Positions 35,940 to 44,911 of a stretch of 64,000 bases of DNA are shown here, piece by piece. Both the position numbers and the translations under genes were made by a program. The stretch is from Mucilaginibacter tolerans. GTDB lineage: Bacteria > Bacteroidota > Bacteroidia > Sphingobacteriales > Sphingobacteriaceae. Under the pieces are notes generated by a model. That model was not told the DNA's origin. It worked only from the letters and a program-made list of their open reading frames with translations, and did no database searches. How positions within the stretch are numbered: the stretch's first letter is position 1; each line of letters opens with the position of its first letter. The DNA lies in the NCBI RefSeq assembly GCF_030519375.1, contig NZ_JAUMKB010000020.1, positions 16,937 through 80,936 on the forward strand, written 5' to 3'.

Positions 35940-36809
35940 TTAAAAGCTTAGTCTGTATTTCATCGGCGTTACTTGGAACCTGTCCTTAAAAAGCCGTATA
36001 AATGAACTGGGGCAATCGAACCCAACCATATTCACTATTTCATTTACAGGGTAGTCGGTGTTTTTTAGTAAGTCTTTGGCTCTTTGCAACCTGATCTGTA
36101 CCAAAAATTGATGGGGCGTTTGATGAAAAGCCTGCCTGAACGTGCGCAGTAAATGGGTAACTGATAAGCATGCATATTCGGCAAGTTCGTCCAGACTGAT
36201 ATTCGTATTGTAATTGGAGTACAAATACTCTTTGGCCAGATTAAGCCTGCGGAGTATCTCGATTTTTGTGCTTTTGCTCAAAAAGTTAAGCCGCTGAGCC
36301 TTCTGAAATATCTCTTCATTAAATATCTGGAAATAGTTAATCAGGCAATGATGCAAATATTCGTTTATCAGCAACTCGTCTTGCAGGCCACGGCCGATAT
36401 GATGTTTCAGGTGGTTTACATTAAAAAACAGATCGCCTTTGAAAGGATAGATCGTTTCGTCAAACTCATGTTCATACCGGTTGATGAACGGGTATGTATT
36501 TAAGTTCAGCAGAGTATCATCTTTAAGCCGCCAGCTATTTTTAAAATCCTGCAGAAATTTATCATCAAAGCTTATCCCGAAAGACTGTACCGGGATGGCG
36601 CTCTCTACTGTACTGGTATAATGCGTTCCCTTATTCAATATCAGGAACGAATCGGTATGAATGGAAAGCTGCCTCTTGCCAATGCTATATCGTTCGTTGC
36701 CGCTAAACACAAACCGGATACTGAAGTCAGAAGTGGTTTGTTGATTAAAATTATTGCGGGTACCGCTATAGATAACATTATTGTTCCTCAAGGTTCTTAA
36801 GTATTCCAT
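35940..36809 (-). CDS. AraC family transcriptional regulator
   Basis: 289 residues. C-terminal AraC helix-turn-helix pair: ISLDELAEYACLSVTHLLRT, FRQAFHQTPHQFLVQIRLQR and MVGFDCPSSFIRLFKDRFQV with PMKYR at the end. The N-terminal cupin-like half (TSDFSIRFVFSGNERYSIGK) should bind a small molecule. It starts one base before the stop of the upstream VOC gene (36811-37182), so the two are co-transcribed, which suggests the regulator senses the VOC protein's substrate or product. Confidence 0.92.
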   Translation of the reverse strand: MEYLRTLRNNNVIYSGTRNNFNQQTTSDFSIRFVFSGNERYSIGKRQLSIHTDSFLILNKGTHYTSTVESAIPVQSFGISFDDKFLQDFKNSWRLKDDTLLNLNTYPFINRYEHEFDETIYPFKGDLFFNVNHLKHHIGRGLQDELLINEYLHHCLINYFQIFNEEIFQKAQRLNFLSKSTKIEILRRLNLAKEYLYSNYNTNISLDELAEYACLSVTHLLRTFRQAFHQTPHQFLVQIRLQRAKDLLKNTDYPVNEIVNMVGFDCPSSFIRLFKDRFQVTPMKYRLSF

Positions 36810-36810
36810 T

Positions 36811-37182
36811 TCAGGTCAGGTCATTATAATTTCGCTCCTCAAGTAGTAAACAACGGTTACCGGATGGATCTGCAAATTCTGCCCTTAATCCCGTGGGGGT
36901 ATATTGCGGTTCATTATAAAACTGAATTCCGGCCAATTTCAAGTGGTGATAGTCATTCAGGCAATCATCTGTACTGACTACGATATTGCATCTTCTGTTG
37001 CCGTAGCCGTAATCTTTTGCGATCAGCATGAAAATATCAGGACTTGTAGTTTGCATGACGACACACTCCCGGGAGGTGAGTAGGTTTTTCTTATCACATA
37101 CTTCGAAACCGAGGTTGTCTGTGAAAAATTTTACCTGGCGTTCCAGGTCGTCGGTAAATATGGGTATGTATTTTATTTTCAT
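36811..37182 (-). CDS. VOC family protein (paralogue 2)
   Basis: 123 residues, same family and length as 35389-35760: MKIKYIPIFTDDLERQVKFF, CNIVVSTDDCLNDYHHLKLA and AEFADPSGNRCLLLEERNYN. The two paralogues probably arose by local duplication. This copy is first in an operon with the AraC gene, sharing nearly abutting ends. Substrate unknown; metal ligands cannot be assigned reliably from the sequence alone. Confidence 0.9.
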   Translation of the reverse strand: MKIKYIPIFTDDLERQVKFFTDNLGFEVCDKKNLLTSRECVVMQTTSPDIFMLIAKDYGYGNRRCNIVVSTDDCLNDYHHLKLAGIQFYNEPQYTPTGLRAEFADPSGNRCLLLEERNYNDLT

Positions 37183-37390
37183 AGTAAATTCACTGTAATA
37201 GTCGGTTATTGGTATCCGGTAACGCAGTATCAGCAGGTACGTATGTGTTAACCGGTAATGGTGAGAGATCAGTTAATACCAAAAGAATAACCAAAGATAA
37301 CAAGGCAAAATGGGGGCCGTATACCCCCAATTGGGTGAATTTTCTATGAAATCCTATTATTTTACAGGGATAAAGAGTTTTTGGCGAAGA

Positions 37391-37417
37391 AAGTCACCCC
37401 GTTTTAAGGGGTGACTT
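37391..37417 (-). terminator. hairpin after the NTF2-like gene
   Basis: AAGTCACCCC pairs exactly with GGGGTGACTT around a 7-base loop, 26 bases past the stop of the 37443-37907 gene on the minus strand. Only a short T-rich run follows (TTTCTTC), so termination strength is uncertain. Confidence 0.6.
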
Positions 37418-37442
37418 GATTTGAAAGAGTTTAATTGATCCG

Positions 37443-37907
37443 TTAATTGTTTGCAATTACTTTCGGAGCGTCCATTCCAGGTTCTTTATCGTTAAATATT
37501 TTATAGACCTGGGCGATTTGCCACTCTTTATCATTTTTTTCGAGTACGAGGAAGTTTTGCTGTACACAATTGTCATAGCGAAAATCAACGCGCACCATAA
37601 CCAGTGCGCTGCTTTTGGCAACTACTTCGTAGCTACATTCGCAATTTTGTTTAATGCCGCCTCCTTGTTTCATAGCATCAACAATATCTGGTTTAGTTTG
37701 AACAATGACTTTTTCTGCCCTTGGGATCTTAAACGTGGCGCCATCGTTCATTATTTTTCTCAATTTTTTATAGTCGCCGTTCATGTGGCTGGCGATATAC
37801 TCCTTTACAACCTTATCGTAGTCGCTGGCGATTGGCCCGGAATATGCTGAAATGCTGAAGGCTGCCAATATCCCTATCAGACATGCCTTTAAAATTGTGA
37901 TCTTCAT
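37443..37907 (-). CDS. exported NTF2-like (putative lumazine-binding) protein
   Basis: 154 residues with a signal peptide (ACLIGILAAFSISAYSG). The mature part has the cone-like NTF2 pattern used by lumazine-binding/DUF4440 relatives: YDKVVKEYIASHMNGDYKKL, MNDGATFKIPRA, then strands SALVMVRVDFRYDN and QQNFLVLEKNDKEWQIAQVY. Two cysteines (CECS) lie in the middle. Function unknown, periplasmic. Its terminator lies at 37391-37417. Confidence 0.85.
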   Translation of the reverse strand: MKITILKACLIGILAAFSISAYSGPIASDYDKVVKEYIASHMNGDYKKLRKIMNDGATFKIPRAEKVIVQTKPDIVDAMKQGGGIKQNCECSYEVVAKSSALVMVRVDFRYDNCVQQNFLVLEKNDKEWQIAQVYKIFNDKEPGMDAPKVIANN

Positions 37908-38374
37908 TTTTTTAATCGTTTATTCAAATTTCAGCAGTGTACATCAGAGATAATGTGCTTATTAAACCATTAAATGTGCATGAATGACCATTTTAGATGG
38001 ATTTGAAACTAAAGCCCGTAGTGTTTCCAGCGTCAAAATTCAGAAAATGCTTTCGAGAAGGTTAAATAGTTGTCGATAGAACTCTCATGTTTTTCGACAG
38101 GTGGTTCGTTTTTAGTCCGATTGGGACTACAGAATCCTCAGAAGATTAGGTGGTTACGATAAAAAGTGACTGCATTTTTTGTTTTTTACGTTAAAACAAT
38201 GTTTAAGCAAAGCTAATTCCGATGCCCTGCCACCCTGGCGATGAAAACAAAAGCGCTGACGAAAGTCAGGCTCTTTCTTTTTTGTCTCCGTCTACTATGG
38301 ATGCTACGACTTATTAAAAAAGCGTTCTTATATTTTATTGATAACTTAGTGTGTAATTATGTTATTGTGTAATT
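37908..38374. other. 467-base gap, hairpin but no gene seen
   Basis: Between the divergent NTF2-like and VOC genes. It contains a small hairpin at 38256-38283 and, near 38351-38377, a repeated GTGTAATTATG, the second copy ending in the VOC start codon. No open frame looks coding. Confidence 0.4.
38256..38283 (+). terminator. weak hairpin with T-rich tail
   Basis: CTGAC-GAAA-GTCAG followed by GCTCTTTCTTTTTT. A five-pair stem with a GNRA-type loop. No plus-strand gene precedes it, so a small transcript may end here, or it is fortuitous. Confidence 0.35.
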
Positions 38375-38752
38375 ATGGATGCCATTTCAAGTTTTATTCT
38401 TAACGGGATGAGTCCGCAATTAATAGTGGCGGATATAAAACGTTCCATTAAATTCTATACTATAAAACTGGGCTTTTCACTTGAGTTTAATTATGAAGAC
38501 TTCTATGCCGGTGTTTCTAAAGATGGCTATACCATTCATCTCAAGTTGGGCAAACCTTCGGCTGAGGAACGGAAAAATAGAAGAGACAATGAACACCTTG
38601 ATCTGGTTTTCTCGGTAGATAATATTGAAGCTTTGTATAAGGAGATATCGGTCAACGCTATCGAAATCATACAGTCATTGAGAAGCATGCCTTATGGCAA
38701 GGAATTTTATATAGCTGACCCTGATGGTTATATCATTGGCTTCTTAGAATAA
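38375..38752 (+). CDS. VOC family protein
   Basis: 125 residues of the glyoxalase/bleomycin-resistance superfamily: SPQLIVADIKRSIKFYTIKL, GYTIHLKLGKPSAEERKN, EHLDLVFSVDNIEALYKEI and EFYIADPDGYIIGFLE. The pairing of the two modules is complete. Unrelated in detail to the two VOC paralogues at 35.4 and 36.8 kb. It precedes the HAD gene by 29 bases on the same strand. Confidence 0.9.
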   Translation: MDAISSFILNGMSPQLIVADIKRSIKFYTIKLGFSLEFNYEDFYAGVSKDGYTIHLKLGKPSAEERKNRRDNEHLDLVFSVDNIEALYKEISVNAIEIIQSLRSMPYGKEFYIADPDGYIIGFLE

Positions 38753-38781
38753 ACGAAGCGAACGCTATATTTGCCCCGATT

Positions 38782-39402
38782 ATGGCAGCATCTTTCGACG
38801 AAATCAATACCAAACTTGAAAAGTTAACCGAACTTAGCCGGGGCTATAAAGCATACCTGTATGATTGCGACGGCACGCTTGCCGATAATATGGGCGCACA
38901 TAAGGAAACCTACATACAGGTTGCTGCCGGTAAAGGCCATAAGATTGAAGGAGATATTATTGATGAACTTGCCGGCTGGCCGGTGATTAAGGTGATTGAG
39001 GAGATCAATAAAAGGTATGACACCTCGTTCGATCCCCAGGAGTTTGTGGATCGGAAGTACAAACTATTCCTGGATCATTATATTGAAAACACGCTTCCGG
39101 TAGTCCATGTGGTAGAGCATCTGAAAACCCATGCGCAAAAAGTGAAAATCGGCGTTGTTTCGGGTAGCAAACGCGCGGCGGTTGATAAAACACTGAAAGT
39201 GCTTGGCATATACGATCTGGTTGAGGTAATGGTATGTGCTGGTGAAACAGAACATGGCAAACCTCATCCTGCCCCTTTTTTGAAGGCTGCGGAGTTGCTT
39301 CAAGTTAAGCCTGAAGAATGCTTTGTGTTTGAAGATGGCCAAGCAGGAACCGTTGCTGCCGAGGCGGCCGGAATGAAATGGGTGAGGGTGGACAAATTGT
39401 AA
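38782..39402 (+). CDS. HAD family hydrolase, beta-phosphoglucomutase-like
   Basis: 206 residues. HAD motif I is YDCDGTLAD with nucleophile D28 and acid D30, motif II is VVSGSKRAAV, and motifs III/IV are GKPHPAPF and ECFVFEDGQAGTVAAEAAGM. The cap helices suggest the beta-phosphoglucomutase/phosphatase subfamily. It probably removes phosphate from a sugar phosphate or similar. Convergent with the SMUG2-type gene, with one base between them. Confidence 0.92.
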   Translation: MAASFDEINTKLEKLTELSRGYKAYLYDCDGTLADNMGAHKETYIQVAAGKGHKIEGDIIDELAGWPVIKVIEEINKRYDTSFDPQEFVDRKYKLFLDHYIENTLPVVHVVEHLKTHAQKVKIGVVSGSKRAAVDKTLKVLGIYDLVEVMVCAGETEHGKPHPAPFLKAAELLQVKPEECFVFEDGQAGTVAAEAAGMKWVRVDKL

Positions 39403-39403
39403 T

Positions 39404-40102
39404 TTACTCTAATACGCTTCTGAAAGCATCCAGGTACTTTTCAATATAAAACTGCTTTGAGGCAGATGTATATTGCATGATAAATCTTGGATGCTCCAGC
39501 GCCATAATTTTTCCAAAGAATTTGTACTCATTATTCAGCTTTTTTAGGAATTTTTCGTTTTTACCCGTTCCAAAACAAAAACAGGTATCAGTTTTAATGC
39601 CTAAATCGATCTGCTTACGTATATTTTCCATCATGAAAGGAAAAACGGCATCAGTCAATTGTTTGCTGTCGTAATAATTATAATTGGTTTCCTTGCCTTT
39701 TTCATCTATTGATGTGAACCCAAGCGGGCAAGGCGAGTTGATATAAAAGTCTTTATAGAAAGCCTCAGGACCGCCGTAAGCGTCGATCATTTCATAAATA
39801 AATACGGACGACGGTTCATGCGATATTTTGCCTGTATATTGTATATGGCATTCGCTAACCAATCTTTTGGGATCCGTAAACGGAATGCCTGTTAAACCGC
39901 CGCCAAATCTGCCCGGGTTTATACCAAGTATAATATGCCTTTGATGGTTATCGTTATAATATTTATGGTAAAATGCTTCAACGATCCCCATCACATTGTC
40001 GTATTCCCTAAAAGGGTTCATGATGCGGATGCCGTTTGGCAGCGGACTGCCTGTATAGATTAATTCCCCATTGAATTGGATAACCCGATCAGCGAAATTC
40101 AT
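39404..40102 (-). CDS. SMUG2-type uracil-DNA glycosylase family protein
   Basis: 232 residues. The uracil-DNA glycosylase fold is indicated by motif 1 ILGINPGRFGGGLTGIPFTD, by HEPSSVFIYEMIDAYGGPEA, and by the motif-2 region LEHPRFIMQYTSASKQF. It matches the SMUG2-like subfamily seen in Bacteroidota. Such enzymes excise uracil or related damaged bases from DNA. It starts 4 bases after the stop of the AraC gene and is likely co-transcribed with it. Confidence 0.88.
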   Translation of the reverse strand: MNFADRVIQFNGELIYTGSPLPNGIRIMNPFREYDNVMGIVEAFYHKYYNDNHQRHIILGINPGRFGGGLTGIPFTDPKRLVSECHIQYTGKISHEPSSVFIYEMIDAYGGPEAFYKDFYINSPCPLGFTSIDEKGKETNYNYYDSKQLTDAVFPFMMENIRKQIDLGIKTDTCFCFGTGKNEKFLKKLNNEYKFFGKIMALEHPRFIMQYTSASKQFYIEKYLDAFRSVLE

Positions 40103-40106
40103 GCGG

Positions 40107-40997
40107 TCAATTTACCAATTGCTTTTTAAATTGGTTTGGACTCAAACCGGTTTCCTTTTTGAATAACCTCGAAAAATAGGGCAGATTCTCAAAACCAAGC
40201 AGATAAGCAATTTCCGAAACGTTTTGATGTTCACCTTTTAAAAGGTTTTTTGCTTCGTTTACCAGGAAAATATGGATCAGCTCGATAGCAGTTTTTCCGG
40301 TTTCCTGTTTTAATAAGTCACTTAAATATCTGGCAGATAAATTCAATTGAGAAGCCATTGCATTTACGGTAGGCAGACCCTTGGTTTGCAACAAGCCTTT
40401 GCTGAAATAGGCAGATAGTGCATGGTTGAACTTGGAAACAGTTTTGCCTGATAATTCGGCACGGTTAATGAACTGGCGCTTATAAAACCGCTGTGAGTAT
40501 TTCAATATCGAATCAAGATGGGTAAGCATAATATCACGACTATACTCGTCAGTATTGCTTTTGTATTCCGCCTCAATTTTGCTGTAAAGATCCCATATAA
40601 TCTCTTCTTCTCGTGGCGAAAGATGCAATGCCTCGTTGGTTTCATAATCAAAGAAGCTATATTTCTGTATTTCGTCATGGAGTATGGAACCATTCAGGAA
40701 ATCCTCATGAATAAGTATAAGAAATCCATCTTCCTCAAATTCAAGATTTTTAAACTCAACCACCTGGCGTGGTTTGATGAATATCATTGAGCCGTTTTCA
40801 TGGTCATACTTTGTGCGTCCATATAAGATCACGCCGGAGATAATCTTCTTTAATCCGATGATGTAGAAATCGGTCGTAAATTCCCGATTACCCAAAGGGC
40901 AGGACACATTGCACCGGTGCAGGCCAATAAGGGGATGTTCAGGCGGAGCAAAACCGTTTGCCCGACTCATATCACTTAATGTTTTGTAGTGTTTCAT
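40107..40997 (-). CDS. AraC family transcriptional regulator
   Basis: 296 residues. C-terminal HTH: PTVNAMASQLNLSARYLSDL, TGKTAIELIHIFLVNEAKNL and ISEIAYLLGFENLPYFSRLF-type sequence ending TGLSPNQFKKQL. The N-terminal half includes a cupin-like domain (VILYGRTKYDHENGSMIFIK). It is the first gene of a likely two-gene unit with the uracil-DNA glycosylase, an unusual partner. The SDR gene lies 75 bases upstream on the same strand and may be its target. Confidence 0.92.
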   Translation of the reverse strand: MKHYKTLSDMSRANGFAPPEHPLIGLHRCNVSCPLGNREFTTDFYIIGLKKIISGVILYGRTKYDHENGSMIFIKPRQVVEFKNLEFEEDGFLILIHEDFLNGSILHDEIQKYSFFDYETNEALHLSPREEEIIWDLYSKIEAEYKSNTDEYSRDIMLTHLDSILKYSQRFYKRQFINRAELSGKTVSKFNHALSAYFSKGLLQTKGLPTVNAMASQLNLSARYLSDLLKQETGKTAIELIHIFLVNEAKNLLKGEHQNVSEIAYLLGFENLPYFSRLFKKETGLSPNQFKKQLVN

Positions 40998-41072
40998 AAT
41001 GATCTGATAAAAACAAATCTACGCTGAATATCAGCGCAGATGTGTCAGTTAGAAAACATTATTTATTAATCA

Positions 41073-41891
41073 TTAGTGTCCATGTGCCGCAGCAGCTACT
41101 TCATTCCATTGATCCCATTCGGCAAAACGGCCATCGTAAACCTGTTTAACCCATGGATAAGCTACTTTTCCAAGAAATAAGCGCAGCGGGGGATTTTCGC
41201 TATCTACCAGTTTTAACACAGCATCGGTAGTGGCCTCAGGTTTGCCAAAAATATCATCCGTTAGTCCTGCCTGGAAATCGGCTCTAACTTTATCATATTC
41301 TGGCATGCTTTCAGTATGGAAAGCTGATGCACCGGCCCAATCAGTGCTAAAACCATTTGGTTCTATCAGGCTTACTTTAATACCAAAGCCTTTGACCTCA
41401 GCTGCTAATGTTTCGCTTAAGCCCTCAACTGCAAATTTTGATGCATTATAAAGGCCTAATACAGGCAAAGCAACCAAGCCCAAAACGCTCGACAACTGAA
41501 TAATATGTCCGTGACCTTGGTCGCGCATTACCGGTATTGCGGCTTGTGAAAGCCATAATAAGCCAAAGAAGTTAGTTTCTATCTGATCACGGGCTTCTTT
41601 TTCGCTGGTTTCCTCGATGCTGCCAAACAAACCGTAACCGGCATTGTTGATCAAGACGTCAATACTACCGAAATGATCTTTAGCCTTCTTGATGGCTGCA
41701 AAATCAGCTTTACGGTCATTTACATCCAGTTGTATAGGCAATATGTTATCGCCATATTGGTTTATTAAATCATTTAAGGTACTTAAGTCTCGTGCAGTAG
41801 CAACTACTTTGTCACCTCTTTTTAAAAATGCTTCTGCCCAGATTTTACCAAATCCACGTGAAGCGCCTGATATAAAAATTGTCTTTGCCAT
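41073..41891 (-). CDS. short-chain dehydrogenase/reductase
   Basis: 272 residues, classical SDR. The cofactor motif is SGASRGFG (8-15), then VLINNAGYGLFG, the catalytic Ser in IIQLSSVLG and Y-x3-K in LYNASKFAVEG. It has an acidic/neutral residue pattern after the beta-2 strand (ATARD) that suits NADP(H). The substrate is unknown. It lies upstream of the AraC gene on the same strand; both may respond to one compound. Confidence 0.94.
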   Translation of the reverse strand: MAKTIFISGASRGFGKIWAEAFLKRGDKVVATARDLSTLNDLINQYGDNILPIQLDVNDRKADFAAIKKAKDHFGSIDVLINNAGYGLFGSIEETSEKEARDQIETNFFGLLWLSQAAIPVMRDQGHGHIIQLSSVLGLVALPVLGLYNASKFAVEGLSETLAAEVKGFGIKVSLIEPNGFSTDWAGASAFHTESMPEYDKVRADFQAGLTDDIFGKPEATTDAVLKLVDSENPPLRLFLGKVAYPWVKQVYDGRFAEWDQWNEVAAAAHGH

Positions 41892-42240
41892 TGTTTTTAT
41901 CTTTTATTTGATAAGCCAAAGTTAGATGGCTGATTGCAGACCGATTTATACAGAAGTAGGGAAGAATGATACATTTTTACATGACCACAAGTAGTTGATT
42001 AACAAAAATACTCTTGATATCTATTGCGTAACAATATTATAGCTTCTAATCTTATTATAATACGTTAACAGAATTGTTACCTGAATCAATATATGTTTTT
42101 GCCATTTTTGCAAAACACATCTGGCCTGTGATGGTATTAGTGATATTGTAACTAATCTTTTGATTATTATAATATTATTACTTATACCAATACATATTTT
42201 ATGAGACAATATTCTATAAAGTAGCCAGTGGGTTTTTAAT
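41892..42240. other. 349-base divergent promoter region
   Basis: AT-rich spacer between the SDR gene (minus) and the RND efflux operon (plus). GTAACAAT at 42028-42035 and ATTGTTAC at 42073-42080 form an inverted pair that could be an operator. No gene. Confidence 0.4.
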
Positions 42241-43677
42241 ATGAAAGAGGTCATTTTCAACATGAGCCGTACCCGATTGCTATTATTTACTTTGCTTTTA
42301 TCTTTTGCCGCGATTGTATCCAATGCGCAAAAGAATAAGCCCGCTACTATAACCCCGCCAGTAACCGTTCCGGATACAAGCAAAAACAGTTTATTAATGC
42401 CGGTTGTAGTTAGGGATAGCGCCGGTACCGGTGCGGAATCCTTAACACTAAGACAGTGTATAGATTATGCTATGCAGCATCAACCGGGCGTGAACAAAGC
42501 GTTGATCAATGTTGATATTGCGAGAACTACCAACGCTATCAATCTATCAGGATGGTTGCCACAGGTTAATGCCCAGGGGACGTTGAATCATTATATTCAA
42601 ACCTCATCCAGCGGGTCATCCTCAGCTATAAGCAGCTCGGGTAGTTCGGTTAACCGGAATACATTTATCCCTGGAGTTTCAGTTTCACAAGCATTATTTA
42701 GTCCTAACCTGATGTATGCTGCAAGGAGTGCCAACCTATACATAAAACAGGCACAACAAGTTACCGATAGCACCAAGATATTCCTGGTTTCGGCAGTGAG
42801 CAAGTCATTTTATAATGTGCTTTTGACACTCGAACAGATCAACGTATTGAAGGAAGATACGGCACGTTTGGGCAAGAGTGTCCGGGATGCATACCATCAA
42901 TATAAAGGTGGTATAGTAGATGAGACCGACTATGAAGAAGCTACGATCACCCTAAACAACTCAATGGCACAACTGAAACAAGCCAATGAGAATGTCGTAC
43001 CCCAATATGCTATGCTGAAGCAGGTAATGGGTTATCCGCCCGAGAAGCAATTCAATGTAAGTTTCGATACCACCGAAATGGAACAAAATATCCATATAGA
43101 TACTTTGCAGCAATTACAGTACGAAAAACGGATTGAGTATCAGCAGGTAAAAACTGCGCATGATTTGCAGGATGAGACTGTACATTATTATAAGTATTCA
43201 TTCCTGCCTACGCTTTCGGCATTTTATAATTATAACCTGGCTTATGCGAATAATCAATTCTCAGATCTGTTCAATAAATCCTACCCAAATCAGCTGGTAG
43301 GCGTATCTTTTAGCATTCCGATTTTTACTGGGTTTTATCGCACTAACAACCTGAAAAAAGCTCGGTTGGAACAGAAGATAATCGATTGGAATACGGTTGA
43401 TCTGAAATCGCAGATATACAAGGAATATGCCACTGCTTTGGGCAATTATAAGGGCAATTTCTATAACCTACAGTTATTGCAGAAGAATGTAAATATGGCT
43501 AAGCGAGTTTATTTTGTAGTGACTCTTCAATATAAACAGGGCATAGTTCCATACCTGAATGTGATCACCGCCGAATCGAATTTAATATCATCAGAAATAA
43601 GTTATTTAAATGCTTTGTTCCAGGTATTGTCTAATAAGATCGACCTTCAAAAAGCAATGGGAAATATTACATATTAA
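42241..43677 (+). CDS. TolC family outer-membrane efflux protein
   Basis: 478 residues. Signal peptide (LLLFTLLLSFAAIVSNAQ; a second Met at 42262 is an equally good start). Two OEP-type repeats of long helices and strands: ESLTLRQCIDYAMQHQPGVN, NLSGWLPQVNAQGTLNHYI, QALFSPNLMYAARSANLY and later LVGVSFSIPIFTGFYRTNN, VNMAKRVYFVVTLQYKQGIV. It forms the trimeric outer-membrane channel for the RND pump whose genes follow. Its stop overlaps the next start (TAATG). Confidence 0.94.
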   Translation: MKEVIFNMSRTRLLLFTLLLSFAAIVSNAQKNKPATITPPVTVPDTSKNSLLMPVVVRDSAGTGAESLTLRQCIDYAMQHQPGVNKALINVDIARTTNAINLSGWLPQVNAQGTLNHYIQTSSSGSSSAISSSGSSVNRNTFIPGVSVSQALFSPNLMYAARSANLYIKQAQQVTDSTKIFLVSAVSKSFYNVLLTLEQINVLKEDTARLGKSVRDAYHQYKGGIVDETDYEEATITLNNSMAQLKQANENVVPQYAMLKQVMGYPPEKQFNVSFDTTEMEQNIHIDTLQQLQYEKRIEYQQVKTAHDLQDETVHYYKYSFLPTLSAFYNYNLAYANNQFSDLFNKSYPNQLVGVSFSIPIFTGFYRTNNLKKARLEQKIIDWNTVDLKSQIYKEYATALGNYKGNFYNLQLLQKNVNMAKRVYFVVTLQYKQGIVPYLNVITAESNLISSEISYLNALFQVLSNKIDLQKAMGNITY

Positions 43678-44876
43678 TGCGTTACAACCAACCCCTCTCC
43701 ATGAATAGAGTATTGTTAAATACGATTCTTATAAGCTGCCTTATTATGGGCGCTTGTAAAAAGAAACAACCTCCGCAAAACAATGTGGTGCCGGTTAATT
43801 TGTATAAGGTAAAGCAACAACAGGTTTTATATTACGATAAATATCCTTCAACCATCCAGGCTTTGAGCCAGGTAAATCTGTTGCCGCAGATAACCGGTGC
43901 TATTACCGCAATATATTTTAAGGAAGGTACCCATATAAGCAAAGGTGAGAAGTTGTATGAGATAGACAGGCGCATTTACGAAGCTGCTTATGATCAGGCA
44001 GTGGCTAATTTGAAAGTATCGCAAGGTAACCTGGTACAAGCACAACAAGACGCCGATCGTTACGAGTACCTGAATAAATACAATGCTGTTGCCAAGCAGC
44101 AGTATGATCATGCGATCATTTCACTGAATAATGCAAAAAACACGGTTAAGGCGTCTGAACAGGCCGTTAAGTCGGCAAAAACCAACCTGAATTATGCCAT
44201 AGTATATGCGCCGTTTGATGGAACAATTGGCTTCAGTATGGTGAAGCTGGGTGATGTGGTGAATCCGGGAACAACAGTTTTAAATACCATATCAACGGAC
44301 GATCCTATTGCTGTAGATTTTATTGTTAACGAAAAACAACTGCCACATTTTGAAGAATTACAGCTGGGGAAAAAGAACCTGCCTGACTCATTGTTTACCT
44401 TGTTGTTGGCTGATAACTCGCTTTATAACGGAGTTGGCAAAATATCGGTTATCGACCGTGCCGTTGACGCGCAGACCGGTTCGATCCGTGTGCGTTTGGT
44501 ATTCCCGAACCCTAAAAAAATGCTGAGAGTTGGTATGAGTTGCGTGGTGCGTGTGCATAACCAGGATACACAACCACAGTTAGTATTACCAAACAAAGCA
44601 GTCGTAGAGCAGATGGGCGAGTACTTTGTATATGTTGCAAAAGACTCGGTCATCAACCCAACTCATTCAACTGCCGATACGGCAACTAAGCCTAAACTGA
44701 TAGCTGCGCAGAAAAAAGTGCAGATAGGGCAGGTGATAGGGCCTAATATTGTGATCAAATCAGGTATTAATGAGGGCGATCGGGTAGTGGTAGATGGCGT
44801 ACAGACACTACACGACGGATCGAAAATAACTACAGCTAATAAAGTAGCACCTTCGGCAGGGGGACGCCGCGGATAA
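43677..44876 (+). CDS. RND efflux membrane-fusion lipoprotein
   Basis: 399 residues. Lipoprotein signal (LLNTILISCLIMGACKKK). Typical adaptor order: lipoyl-like half (VNLLPQITGAITAIYFKEGT), coiled-coil hairpin (LVQAQQDADRYEYLNKYNAV), second lipoyl half (YAIVYAPFDGTIGFSMVKLG) and beta-barrel/proximal domain (VRVHNQDTQPQLVLPNKAVV, INEGDRVVVDGVQTL). It joins inner-membrane pump to TolC. Overlaps the TolC gene by one base. Confidence 0.95.
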   Translation: MRYNQPLSMNRVLLNTILISCLIMGACKKKQPPQNNVVPVNLYKVKQQQVLYYDKYPSTIQALSQVNLLPQITGAITAIYFKEGTHISKGEKLYEIDRRIYEAAYDQAVANLKVSQGNLVQAQQDADRYEYLNKYNAVAKQQYDHAIISLNNAKNTVKASEQAVKSAKTNLNYAIVYAPFDGTIGFSMVKLGDVVNPGTTVLNTISTDDPIAVDFIVNEKQLPHFEELQLGKKNLPDSLFTLLLADNSLYNGVGKISVIDRAVDAQTGSIRVRLVFPNPKKMLRVGMSCVVRVHNQDTQPQLVLPNKAVVEQMGEYFVYVAKDSVINPTHSTADTATKPKLIAAQKKVQIGQVIGPNIVIKSGINEGDRVVVDGVQTLHDGSKITTANKVAPSAGGRRG

Positions 44877-44911
44877 TGAACACAGCCTTCCGGGTTTAGA
44901 AGAAATAAGAT

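Noticed and set aside
42028..42080. Terminator between SDR and TolC genes
   Set aside because: The inverted pair has a long loop and lies upstream of both divergent genes, so an operator is likelier than a terminator.
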